A stretch of DNA of 64,000 bases, taken from NCBI RefSeq assembly GCF_000160535.1, contig NZ_GG704783.1, positions 89,486 to 153,485 of the forward strand. Reading direction: 5' to 3'. Shown piece by piece: positions 16,930-23,841 of this stretch; position 1 is the first letter of the stretch, and each line of letters starts with the position of its first letter. A model generated the notes under the pieces. It had not been told where the DNA came from and did no database searches. It saw only the letters and a list, made by a program, of their open reading frames with translations. The stretch comes from Hallella bergensis DSM 17361 (GTDB lineage: Bacteria; Bacteroidota; Bacteroidia; Bacteroidales; Bacteroidaceae). The position numbers and the translations under genes were made by a program.

Positions 16930-18447
16930 TTAAACTTCTTCTCCTTTTGGTTTTGATTCGGCAGGGCGTGTCTGTTGCCCCGTCTTTTGCCTTTGTTCTT
17001 CCTTGATTTGCTGAAGCTCGTCTTGCAACTCTCCATAGTTGGAACAGTAAGCAATTCCATGTTCAAGAGACCATACTCCACCGCTCACGGCAGCGGCTGC
17101 GGTGTTTACCTTGTCGCTCTCGCTGTCTATCATGAACGGCACAATCTCCGTCTCTATGTCAATGGTATGGCTGGCTTCTTCAAGCGATGCGTTCAATGCG
17201 CCAATGGCGGAAGTGAGGAAGTTCACACGTCGTTGGAAAAACGAGCCAAGCTCCTCCGCATGATTCTGCACTGCCATGTGTGCCGCCATGAAGACGTATC
17301 GAAACGCTGTTCCGCTCAATGCGTTGCCTACGCCTTTAAGCTGGTCGAAGGAGATGCGTGGCGTGTTGGTCAATCCGTATATCTGATTAAAGTATGTCTC
17401 AATCTCCACCTTGATAGGGTCGCTCGACTGGTTCCATGTGAGGTATTGAGCATTTGCACCATCCCCCGTGAGCTGCATCATGCGGTTTCTTGCATCGCCT
17501 GTAATGCTGTCGGGCTGCAAGTCACCAAAGAGCATAAGGAGTGGGAAAAAATGGTTGTCGATGCAGTCGGCATAACCGCTGAGACACTTTTCCAACCTCA
17601 TGCGAAGCTGACGTACTTTTGCGCATAATGGCTCGGAGCGACTGGCATAGACGACTGGAAGTTTAGGCAGGTTGTGGGCAAATGAGCGTTCGGCATTTGC
17701 TTCCCACGTCTTGTCCAAGTTCCACTGATAAACCATCTTATCGGTGATAGTCATGAACACCTTGTGCTTGTTGCCATTGATGTCTGTCTTCTCATATTCA
17801 CGGGAGAAAGCCACCATGTCGCCGCTGTTGTCAAAGAAAGGATAGAGTGTATCACCACGAAACGGAGACCACACCTGCGACTTCAAACGGTATTTCGGCA
17901 GCGTCTTGCCAAATAATCCTGCAACTTTTCGCTTGAGCTTCGCCCAAAAGCCATCGTCCTTAACGACAAACCAATATTCCGCCACATCCTGCTCTGCGAG
18001 CCACGAGCGTACAATCTTCCTATTTTGATATTTCAGCTTATTCTTCTTGAATACTTGTTTGATAGCTTCAAACACACCCTTTTCCTTATTATCCTCTGGC
18101 AGGCAGTCCAACGTAGGCTCTGTTCCGACAGTAAACGCAGTATGAATGTTTACGATATCCTGCTCGATGGGGAGTGCGATGCGGTTAGGCTCTTTCATCT
18201 CGTATTTGGCAGGAGTTTTAATTGACTTCCCTGTCTCGGGGTCAAACTTAACATCCTCCATTTTGACCAGCACCTTTATCTTCGGATAGAGTTCTGGCTT
18301 CATGATGTCATGGAGTTTTGGATTCCAGTCTGCGAGATTCTTGCCTGTGTCTGGCAGCGATGTGCGCCTGCCTTTCTTGAGATAGGCTATCTTTTGGTCG
18401 ATGTCCTCAAGTGCGAGGATTTCATCTAATGTCTTTGGTGCTTCCAT
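16930..18447 (-). CDS. Phage portal protein, 505 aa
   Basis: Length and order (terminase, portal, scaffold, coat) identify the portal, the dodecameric DNA channel at one capsid vertex. The N-terminal wing begins 'TLDEILALEDIDQKIAYLKKGRRTSLPDTG'. The central part contains 'WFVVKDDGFWAKLKRKVAGLFG' and the stem-like 'PRISFDQLKGVGNALSGTAFRYVFMAAHMAVQNHAEELGSFFQRR', the region most like SPP1-type portal proteins. The Ala-rich 'NTAAAAVSGGVWSLEHGIAYCSN' resembles the hinge that precedes the C-terminal tail. It starts four bases after the stop of the small gene 18452-18589. Confidence 0.88.
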   Translation of the reverse strand: MEAPKTLDEILALEDIDQKIAYLKKGRRTSLPDTGKNLADWNPKLHDIMKPELYPKIKVLVKMEDVKFDPETGKSIKTPAKYEMKEPNRIALPIEQDIVNIHTAFTVGTEPTLDCLPEDNKEKGVFEAIKQVFKKNKLKYQNRKIVRSWLAEQDVAEYWFVVKDDGFWAKLKRKVAGLFGKTLPKYRLKSQVWSPFRGDTLYPFFDNSGDMVAFSREYEKTDINGNKHKVFMTITDKMVYQWNLDKTWEANAERSFAHNLPKLPVVYASRSEPLCAKVRQLRMRLEKCLSGYADCIDNHFFPLLMLFGDLQPDSITGDARNRMMQLTGDGANAQYLTWNQSSDPIKVEIETYFNQIYGLTNTPRISFDQLKGVGNALSGTAFRYVFMAAHMAVQNHAEELGSFFQRRVNFLTSAIGALNASLEEASHTIDIETEIVPFMIDSESDKVNTAAAAVSGGVWSLEHGIAYCSNYGELQDELQQIKEEQRQKTGQQTRPAESKPKGEEV

Positions 18448-18451
18448 ATCG

Positions 18452-18589
18452 TTATCCTAACTCTACTTTTGTAGTTTTTGCTAATTGTTTCGTATTCAAA
18501 GCTGCAATATCATCCATGCTAATAGCAACGGCTTTTAAAACATTGCCAACATTTTCTGCATATTTTAGTGCTAAAATATCCTGATCCAT
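18452..18589 (-). CDS. Small phage protein, 45 aa, unknown
   Basis: Translation gives a 45-residue helical protein (starts MDQDILALKYAENVGNVLKA, ends TTKVELG). The stop TAA is part of the repeated junction GGATAACGATATG that leads straight into the portal start. The tight, repeated junctions with its neighbours argue that it is translated. No family recognised. Confidence 0.6.
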   Translation of the reverse strand: MDQDILALKYAENVGNVLKAVAISMDDIAALNTKQLAKTTKVELG

Positions 18590-18593
18590 ATCG

Positions 18594-18731
18594 TTATCCT
18601 TTCTTAATTATCCTGTATCGCTTACCATAGGTGTGTTCTAAATCTTTCATATACGAAAATGCTATATGTGGATGATTTGCTGAAAACTCATCACGGAAGC
18701 CAAATAAATCTTTGCTTTGAACTATATACAT
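18594..18731 (-). CDS. Small phage protein, 45 aa, unknown
   Basis: The frame encodes a 45-residue basic protein (starts MYIVQSKDLFGFRDEF, ends RYRIIKKG). The spacing stop-to-start is identical to its neighbours (GGATAACGATATG on both sides). No signal peptide or membrane segment. No family recognised; the position between terminase and portal is a common site for small packaging or structural accessories. Confidence 0.58.
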   Translation of the reverse strand: MYIVQSKDLFGFRDEFSANHPHIAFSYMKDLEHTYGKRYRIIKKG

Positions 18732-18735
18732 ATCG

Positions 18736-18885
18736 TTATCCTGCTAATGTTACACTTTCAATACTATCAAAACGGTAATAAACTCTTACGGCTTGCCTTG
18801 CATCTTCTTCCGATTCGGCTTCAACTCTCGTTATCCTTTGCTTCCCATGTGCGGAAGACCAAGATTTCACTATATATTCCTTCAT
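18736..18885 (-). CDS. Small phage protein, 49 aa, unknown
   Basis: The frame encodes 49 residues (starts MKEYIVKSWSSAHGKQRITR, then EAESEEDARQAVRVYYRF). The pattern of a basic beta-strand, an acidic 'AESEEDARQAV' helix and a final strand resembles small beta-alpha-beta phage proteins. It begins 13 bp after the large terminase stop, behind GGGTAACGATATG, a one-base variant of the junction used by the next three genes. Confidence 0.6.
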   Translation of the reverse strand: MKEYIVKSWSSAHGKQRITRVEAESEEDARQAVRVYYRFDSIESVTLAG

Positions 18886-18898
18886 ATCGTTACCCTGT

Positions 18899-20170
18899 TT
18901 ATCTGGCGAACGCTGCTGCGATGTCGCCCTTTGGTTTTTGTATCTTACCTAAAAGTGTTGCTAAAACCCAGTAGCGAGTAGCATCAATTCCGTGATTCCA
19001 TGCGTCTATCGGTTGGTTGATATAGTTTCCGTCCTTGTCTTTGTCCCAAACATAATTCAGAAACTCTTTTCTAAGATTGTACGACCTTTCGGTGACAAAG
19101 ATATTAAGTGACTTCATTTTGTCTATTCCTGCGATGATTGAGCCTGCGCCCTTTTCAACAGGGTATATCTTTATACCTCCGTTATGTATTTCTTGCACAA
19201 GTCGTGGGTCTGCGCTGTCTGAAAAGACTTTCATCTCATATCTGTGCAAAGCCTTAATTAGGTCGGAAGAGAGCATACTTGTCCGATAAAACAACTCGTC
19301 AACATAAAGGTTGTCGTCTATCATTCCGCACATCATGGCAGCACTCACATCGTTCGTATAGCCAAAATCAAGACCGATTGCCACTTTTTTGCACCACTTC
19401 GGAAACTCCTTAACGACACCGATATGCTTGAATACTGCACCCTCTGCAACGTCTGCCCACCTACCCATGACGGTGTGAGCATACTTTTCGGGGTTGTTGG
19501 CTTTCATGTCTTCCACCTCGTTGATAAACTCCTGCGATAAATTCTCAAGGTTATCCAAGTAGGTGGTATGGATGTGCAACACATTAGGATGGGTGCTTAT
19601 CTGGACAGGAACGCCGTCATACATCACCTCCTTATGCGTGTTTTCTATGAAACGTTTGTAAACCCAGTGGTTGTTGTCCGTTGGATTCATAACGATGATG
19701 ATGCGGTTCTGTATTCCTTTTTGGCGTATGGAGAGCATAATGGTCTCGAATTCTTTCTCCGAAACCCATTCCTCTGCCTCGTCTACAACAAAGGTGGTAA
19801 TTCCGTGAATGGACTTTAACTTTGCCGTCTGGTTGCCAGAACTTGTCTTGAGTCCTCGAAACATCACAGTACTGCCAGTCATTCGGTTGGTCACATCGGA
19901 ACGGGTGGAACGGAAATACTTTTGTGTGCCGTCCAATTCAGCCTTTTCCAGGAATTCAGGGATAATGGAAATATTGGCGGAAACCATTGTGTAGCGGGTA
20001 TAAAGAATCTGGTGCACGATCTTATCTATTGGTGTCATCTCAAACGTCAGGCGTTCAAGGAATGAAGACACAAAATGTGACTTACCACTGGCACGCCCAC
20101 CTGTAATAAGGATGATGAACTTATCCTTGTTGGAGTATATAGGGTAGTAGACCTTATGCGTCTTTATCAT
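18899..20170 (-). CDS. terL: Terminase large subunit, 423 aa
   Basis: Motor ATPase and nuclease that packages DNA into the prohead. The Walker A loop is TGGRASGKS (about residues 24-32). Walker B with catalytic acid is FVVDEAEEW (about 131-139), and the coupling motif is VMNPTDN (about 160-166). The C-terminal RNase H-like nuclease starts with GLDFGYTNDVSA (about 262-273), whose first Asp is the expected metal ligand, with further acids at SDSADPRLV. Size and motifs fit the Terminase_3/PBSX family. It overlaps the small subunit gene by 17 bp. Confidence 0.95.
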   Translation of the reverse strand: MIKTHKVYYPIYSNKDKFIILITGGRASGKSHFVSSFLERLTFEMTPIDKIVHQILYTRYTMVSANISIIPEFLEKAELDGTQKYFRSTRSDVTNRMTGSTVMFRGLKTSSGNQTAKLKSIHGITTFVVDEAEEWVSEKEFETIMLSIRQKGIQNRIIIVMNPTDNNHWVYKRFIENTHKEVMYDGVPVQISTHPNVLHIHTTYLDNLENLSQEFINEVEDMKANNPEKYAHTVMGRWADVAEGAVFKHIGVVKEFPKWCKKVAIGLDFGYTNDVSAAMMCGMIDDNLYVDELFYRTSMLSSDLIKALHRYEMKVFSDSADPRLVQEIHNGGIKIYPVEKGAGSIIAGIDKMKSLNIFVTERSYNLRKEFLNYVWDKDKDGNYINQPIDAWNHGIDATRYWVLATLLGKIQKPKGDIAAAFAR

Positions 20171-20696
20171 CGCTCACCTCCTTTTCTATCCACTTGCCAA
20201 TATCTATTCCATGGGTGATGTCCGTCGGAATATCGCTGTTTTCCTCCGCCTCCAGCTTCCCACTCTCTATACTTCGGTACATCTGCGAATGGTGTCTTAA
20301 CCACATCTGCAAGGCATTGAGGTTGGGAGGGAGCTTGTGGACGGTTATCCTTTGCTCGTCCTGTATTTTGTCGCCTATCTTGTCAAAGGTGATGTCCTGT
20401 GCCTGTACTTTTCCAAGCCCCATTTCGAGTACCATCCTCCACACTTCAGGCTCTACACTCGCACGGGCGCGCGATAATACGTTGTTTATTTGTTCACTTC
20501 TTCTTTCGTTTTCCTCTTTCGACCATTGAGGGTAGCACCCACTTTTCATTGCGGAGAAAACGCTGGACTCCAAATCGATATCCTTTGCTATGACCTTATC
20601 CCAAATGATATGATTCTCCTGCATCTGCCTATCCGCACTCTCCCTGATGCGCTGGTAGAAGTAATCGCTGTCGTAATCATATTTTGGTTTTGCCAT
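20154..20696 (-). CDS. terS: Terminase small subunit, 180 aa
   Basis: Position directly before and overlapping terL, plus size, identify the DNA-recognition subunit. The protein is helical with charged segments (SKEENERRSEQINNVLSRARASVEPEVWRMVLEMGLGKVQAQDI), and its middle may form the oligomerisation coiled coil. A C-terminal acidic tail (TDITHGIDIGKWIEKEVSDDKDA) probably contacts terL. The DNA-binding helix-turn-helix is not obvious by eye. The start is ATG at 20696; upstream lies a plus-strand small RNA. Confidence 0.78.
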   Translation of the reverse strand: MAKPKYDYDSDYFYQRIRESADRQMQENHIIWDKVIAKDIDLESSVFSAMKSGCYPQWSKEENERRSEQINNVLSRARASVEPEVWRMVLEMGLGKVQAQDITFDKIGDKIQDEQRITVHKLPPNLNALQMWLRHHSQMYRSIESGKLEAEENSDIPTDITHGIDIGKWIEKEVSDDKDA

Positions 20697-20714
20697 AACT
20701 TTTAACGTTTAATG

Positions 20715-20746
20715 TTTGTTATTATCGAATGTTTCGTTTATATTTG
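20715..20746 (+). promoter_or_regulatory. Consensus Bacteroidetes promoter for the 20748-20850 RNA
   Basis: TTTG at 20715-20718 and TATATTTG at 20739-20746, separated by exactly 20 bp, match the TTTG/TAnnTTTG consensus. Start of transcription is expected at about 20750-20753. No protein gene follows on this strand. Confidence 0.75.
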
Positions 20747-20747
20747 T

Positions 20748-20850
20748 AGTGTAAAATTCAGCATGGTAGAGACATGATAGTTTGGAACAGAGGAGGCGAA
20801 AGCCTTATGAGGGTGTCGATAGCCCCGCCATGCTGAGTTTTATACTTTTG
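20748..20850 (+). ncRNA. Candidate structured small RNA in prophage
   Basis: GTGTAAAATTCAGCATGG (20749-20766) pairs with CCATGCTGAGTTTTATAC (20828-20845), an 18-bp closing stem containing two G-U wobbles. Both wobbles would become A-C mismatches on the other strand, so the RNA is plus-strand. Inside are AGGC-GAAA-GCCT (20794-20805, GNRA loop), GACA/TGTC (20771-20774 with 20814-20817) and GGG/CCC options, giving a branched core. It lies between the ParB-like and small terminase genes, antisense in direction to all neighbours, and has its own promoter. No Rfam family was recognised; hammerhead, pistol, hatchet and SRP signatures are absent. Confidence 0.65.
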
Positions 20851-20888
20851 AGTATTTTCTTAACTTAAATTCCTTTGCATCATATTTA

Positions 20889-21683
20889 TTATTCTCCAAA
20901 TTCTATTTTATGTGCGAACTCTTCTCCGTCCACATATTTATCTTCCTCCGTATATCCAAACTCTGCCATAAAACGTATTCTCGCTTCTGGAGTAGGGAAA
21001 GACAATACGACATAACTCAATGCTCCTCCATCTGAAGATTTCTGATTATTAATTCTGTCTTTAATCTTCTTTATTTCATTATGCCGCTTAATTTGGTTCT
21101 CTGGAGTGTCCTCGTAGAAGTTAACACTCCTGTCTGTCTTTCTATCCTCCTCCCCATCTTTTGAAGTGAATGCAAGATTTTGAAGATTGTTATTTTCTGC
21201 CGTTTCGGATTCATCCCAAGACAAGTCTGATATATCGGTTTCTTCAATGTCACCTACTCCAAGCATCTGCAAATCGAATTCATCAAGACCCGCGTTAGAG
21301 AAGTCAATATCCGACAACATTGTTTCCAGCATATCAGTATCAAATTCTCCCTGAACGCTACGGTTGTTCATGAAAATATTCTGTTCCTTTTCCGTCTTCT
21401 CGTCCAGTTCAACAACCTCAACCCTTATTTCATAGTCATTACGTCCGTCCTCATATTTGTTTACGTCATCCATGACAGACACACGCTGATGTCCACTGAC
21501 AAGATTCCCAGTCGTCTTATTCCAAACAATTCCTCCAAGAAGTCCGATACGCTTTAAATTCGCTTTTAATTGCATCCTTGCTTCATTAGATATTTTTCTT
21601 GGATTGTAGTGAGCAAAGTTTATCTCGCTACGATTAATCGTTATTTGCTGCGGTTGTTTTATTTTGTTCTCTTTCATAATCAA
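20889..21683 (-). CDS. ParB/sulfiredoxin-fold protein, IbrB-like, 264 aa
   Basis: The N-terminal half is a ParB-N/Srx domain: 'INFAHYNPRKIS' is followed by 'LKRIGLLGGIVWNKTTGNLVSGHQRVSVM', with the GHQR motif at about residues 69-72. The C-terminal part is acidic. In phages this domain often sits beside a PAPS-reductase-like gene, as in the IbrA/IbrB pair; here the two genes overlap by 50 bp (21634-21683), strong coupling. IbrAB were described as regulators of immunoglobulin-binding protein expression in E. coli; the biochemical reaction is not settled. In ParB-like proteins the GxxR box binds CTP/ATP; whether this one does is inference. An alternative start is ATG at 21677. Confidence 0.8.
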   Translation of the reverse strand: MIMKENKIKQPQQITINRSEINFAHYNPRKISNEARMQLKANLKRIGLLGGIVWNKTTGNLVSGHQRVSVMDDVNKYEDGRNDYEIRVEVVELDEKTEKEQNIFMNNRSVQGEFDTDMLETMLSDIDFSNAGLDEFDLQMLGVGDIEETDISDLSWDESETAENNNLQNLAFTSKDGEEDRKTDRSVNFYEDTPENQIKRHNEIKKIKDRINNQKSSDGGALSYVVLSFPTPEARIRFMAEFGYTEEDKYVDGEEFAHKIEFGE

Positions 21684-22341
21684 ATATCAGTTTTTCCGCA
21701 AATGGAAATTTCATTAACGTCTTTTTGTAGTCATTTGGATACTTCTTTTTCAACATAAGTAGCGTTGGCAGGTTTACACCAAACCCTTGGCTCACTTTCC
21801 CTTCTTCATATACAAATGGCATGATAAGATTTTTCCGATCAATATACCTTAGGACTTCTTTGTTAGTCCATAATGCAATAGGGTAAACCATTCCCTTGTC
21901 TGTGATATAGCCTGTTTTAGCGAACTTTTTAAGGCGCATACGCTTCATATAGCCGTCCACGCCTTTCATTCCGCTGAAACCATACTTTATTCCTGTTTGA
22001 TCTCTCACATACTGCTCTACATCACCTACACTTCTTGTTTTAATATTTTCGTTAGGCTCACAGAAAAGCCCATATTTTTCAAAATAGTCGCTCTGATAGT
22101 GCTTTATCGTCCTAACTTCAACATTTTTATAGTGGACGTATGCCCAATGAATATAAGGGCGTATATGATCTAAGTTAGGTATGATGTACATATAATAGCA
22201 TATCACCTTATTGAATTCATGTGCCAACATATCCAATAAAGCGATACCATCCTTGCCCCCAGCTGAATAGTATAATACGGCAGTGTCAGTTTCCTGCCTG
22301 ACACGCCGTATTATCTCAATTGTCTGCAAGTACTTGTTCAT
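21634..22341 (-). CDS. PAPS reductase-like (adenine nucleotide alpha hydrolase) protein, IbrA-like, 235 aa
   Basis: Residues about 21-34 (TAVLYYSAGGKDGI) form a variant of the SGGKDS P-loop that binds adenine nucleotides, with the usual first Ser kept and the last Ser replaced by Gly. 'MRLKKFAKTGYITDKGMVYPIALWTNKEVLRYIDRKNL' matches the part after the loop in PAPS reductase/IbrA proteins. The C-terminal cysteine used by true PAPS reductases is not evident, so sulfate reduction is unlikely. Partner: the overlapping ParB-like gene downstream. Possible roles are nucleotide-dependent regulation or DNA modification; none is proven. Confidence 0.8.
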   Translation of the reverse strand: MNKYLQTIEIIRRVRQETDTAVLYYSAGGKDGIALLDMLAHEFNKVICYYMYIIPNLDHIRPYIHWAYVHYKNVEVRTIKHYQSDYFEKYGLFCEPNENIKTRSVGDVEQYVRDQTGIKYGFSGMKGVDGYMKRMRLKKFAKTGYITDKGMVYPIALWTNKEVLRYIDRKNLIMPFVYEEGKVSQGFGVNLPTLLMLKKKYPNDYKKTLMKFPFAEKLIFDYEREQNKTTAANND

Positions 22342-22460
22342 TAGCCACCTGCACCAAAGGCAGCACGTAAATCTGTCCGTCTCATTTCACGGCTACCGAG
22401 TTGCGATCCTACGCCTCTACGGTTTGCCACAAGTCTTCCACCTAAACCTGCGCCATTCAT
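22341..22460 (-). CDS. Small Gly/Arg-rich phage protein, 39 aa
   Basis: A 39-codon frame (starts MNGAGLGGRLVANRRGVGSQ, ends AAFGAGG) ends in TAATG, sharing one base with the PAPS reductase-like start, which implies coupled translation. The composition is basic with many glycines. A stop lies 14 codons upstream of the ATG. No family recognised; a non-ATG start further upstream is possible. Confidence 0.45.
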   Translation of the reverse strand: MNGAGLGGRLVANRRGVGSQLGSREMRRTDLRAAFGAGG

Positions 22461-22519
22461 ATTACGGCGAGGTCCTGCGATTCTGTTAATTCTTGCTTTG
22501 ACTCAGCTAAATATTTAAG

Positions 22520-22909
22520 TTAAACATTCTCAGTATCGAGTATTTTTCCAAGATGGTACCATACTTGACACCCTACATATTCAATCCCATTTTCTTCATA
22601 TATTATATCATTGCCGTTTTCATCAGTAAAGATAATGAATTCGGCACGCTCTACCTCTACCGTAAGACGTGGCGCATCCTTACGTCTGCCGTTGATAAGA
22701 TACAATGCGTCATACTCAATCGGCTGTACTTCAATATCCACCTCATCATCTGGTATGTCATCTTGTGAATCGTACACCTTGCCGTCGCATTTGAACTTCA
22801 CATACTTCTTTTGATTACTTGGGTATACATAGCGATGTTCTACTTTCTGCTCACCTTTCATGATTGCCAGAAAGCTCTCTTTGTTGATTTGTAATGTCAG
22901 TTTTTTCAT
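22520..22909 (-). CDS. ASCH/PUA-like domain protein, 129 aa
   Basis: The start 'MKKLTLQINKESFLAIMKGEQKVEHRYVYPSNQKKYVKF' matches the opening of ASCH domains (a strand, then 'f..il.GeKkvE.R'). A middle strand 'YDALYLINGRRKDAPRLTVEVERAEFIIF' and a C-terminal 'YVGCQVWYHLGKIL' complete the beta-barrel pattern. ASCH proteins are thought to bind RNA or modified nucleobases; Bacteroides phages commonly carry such a gene. It lies between the tRNA-Val and the IbrAB-like genes. Substrate unknown. Confidence 0.65.
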   Translation of the reverse strand: MKKLTLQINKESFLAIMKGEQKVEHRYVYPSNQKKYVKFKCDGKVYDSQDDIPDDEVDIEVQPIEYDALYLINGRRKDAPRLTVEVERAEFIIFTDENGNDIIYEENGIEYVGCQVWYHLGKILDTENV

Positions 22910-22968
22910 TTTCTTTTTCTGTAAAATTACTTAAAGTATTTGAGATTACCAACATCTTTGCATCTTAG

Positions 22969-23041
22969 TTGCGGGGGTGCGAATCGAACGCACGACCTTC
23001 GCCAAGTCAAAGCGACGAGCTTCCCACTGCTCTACCCCGCG
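22969..23041 (-). tRNA. tRNA-Val (anticodon GAC), prophage-encoded
   Basis: On the minus strand the cloverleaf folds as acceptor CGCGGGG/CCCCGCA (first pair mismatched), D-stem GAGC/GCTC, anticodon stem TCGCT/GGCGA with loop TTGACTT (anticodon GAC), and T-arm GTGCG-TTCGATT-CGCAC. No CCA is encoded. It has its own promoter, and no protein gene overlaps it. The imperfect first acceptor pair leaves some doubt about full function. Confidence 0.75.
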
Positions 23042-23049
23042 ATTTGATA

Positions 23050-23081
23050 CAAAGATACGGTTTATAATACTGGTTAATAAA
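23050..23081 (-). promoter_or_regulatory. Promoter for tRNA-Val
   Basis: Minus-strand -7 box TATCTTTG (23050-23057) and near-consensus TTTA (23078-23081) are 20 bp apart. Expected start is about two bases before the tRNA 5' end. Confidence 0.65.
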
Positions 23082-23118
23082 CAATCCGCTTGTTGATATA
23101 TGACAATAAGCGGATTGT
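23081..23118 (-). terminator. Stem-loop terminator between early genes and tRNA-Val
   Basis: ACAATCCGCTT (23081-23091) and AAGCGGATTGT (23108-23118) form a perfect 11-bp stem with a 16-nt loop. The minus-strand exit is TTTATT, a modest U tract; the plus-strand exit reaches TTTTTG after four bases. It probably ends transcripts from the upstream early genes, and its edge touches the tRNA promoter. Confidence 0.6.
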
Positions 23119-23158
23119 CAGGTTTTTGTTTTATTAGAATGCTTGTATAGGCGGTTTG

Positions 23159-23410
23159 TCAAATAACCTTATACTGACTCTCGCTGAAGGTCATGTCGAT
23201 ACTTTCAGTCATAAGCTCATTTATAAGGTTTTTCATTATCACATAACCACTTGCGATCTTGTCATCGAATCCGCTTTCATAGCCAATGATATCTTCGTGT
23301 ACCTTGGCAAGCTTGTCGTAACACTCATCAAGCATCTGCTTGCAGTTAAACAACTCTGCTGTTTCTTCGCTGAGTGCAATAGTTCTCGGGGTCATATCTT
23401 TTGTTGCCAT
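23159..23410 (-). CDS. Hypothetical phage protein, 83 aa
   Basis: Small, acidic, helical protein (starts MATKDMTPRTIALSEETAELF; middle KQMLDECYDKLAKVHEDIIGYE). No signal peptide or membrane helix; no family recognised. The start context AATTATACAnCnATGG is shared with the gene at 25107-25439 and supports the chosen ATG. Part of the leftward early gene set. Confidence 0.65.
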   Translation of the reverse strand: MATKDMTPRTIALSEETAELFNCKQMLDECYDKLAKVHEDIIGYESGFDDKIASGYVIMKNLINELMTESIDMTFSESQYKVI

Positions 23411-23449
23411 AGATGTATAATTGTTAGTGTAAGTTTTTTGTGATAAATA

Positions 23450-23833
23450 TTAGCCTCTCTTGTTAATCATGTCACTCATTTTATATGGGTCTCTCATTAA
23501 AGCGTGAGCATTCCATGTAATATTAAATCCCTCACTTGCCTCACTGAAGGCCTTAGAAGTGTCATTGTCACGAATAGCCAACATAGCATTATAGAATTTT
23601 TTGCCTATCTTGCATACTGTTCCCATTGAGACAACAACTGGCAGGTCTTTTAATCTAACCTCATAGTCTTCTATGTTGCTTTCTTTTGCTTTTTCTGTAG
23701 GTTTGCCGTATGCGTCCATCAAACCCTCATCAATCAGGCTTATTAACACTTCGTCTATCGTCATGTTGTTTTCTTGCGAGAGCTGCGGTATAGACAACAC
23801 CACGCCTTTTTTGGCATTTATGTTTATTTTCAT
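23450..23833 (-). CDS. Hypothetical phage protein, 127 aa
   Basis: The gene follows the KilA-N antirepressor by 8 bp, so the two are probably one transcript. The protein begins with a lysine-rich strand (MKININAKKGVVLSIPQLSQE) and contains 'LPVVVSMGTVCKIGKKFYNAMLAI' and a C-terminal 'NITWNAHALMRDPYKMSDMINKRG'. It has no recognisable catalytic motif, signal sequence or membrane segment. Linkage to an antirepressor hints at a role in the early lytic decision, but this is inference. Confidence 0.65.
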   Translation of the reverse strand: MKININAKKGVVLSIPQLSQENNMTIDEVLISLIDEGLMDAYGKPTEKAKESNIEDYEVRLKDLPVVVSMGTVCKIGKKFYNAMLAIRDNDTSKAFSEASEGFNITWNAHALMRDPYKMSDMINKRG

Positions 23834-23841
23834 AGTTTATT

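Noticed and set aside
20748-20850. Retron or known ribozyme
   Set aside because: No reverse transcriptase nearby, and the conserved cores of hammerhead, pistol, hatchet and twister-sister are not present on either strand.
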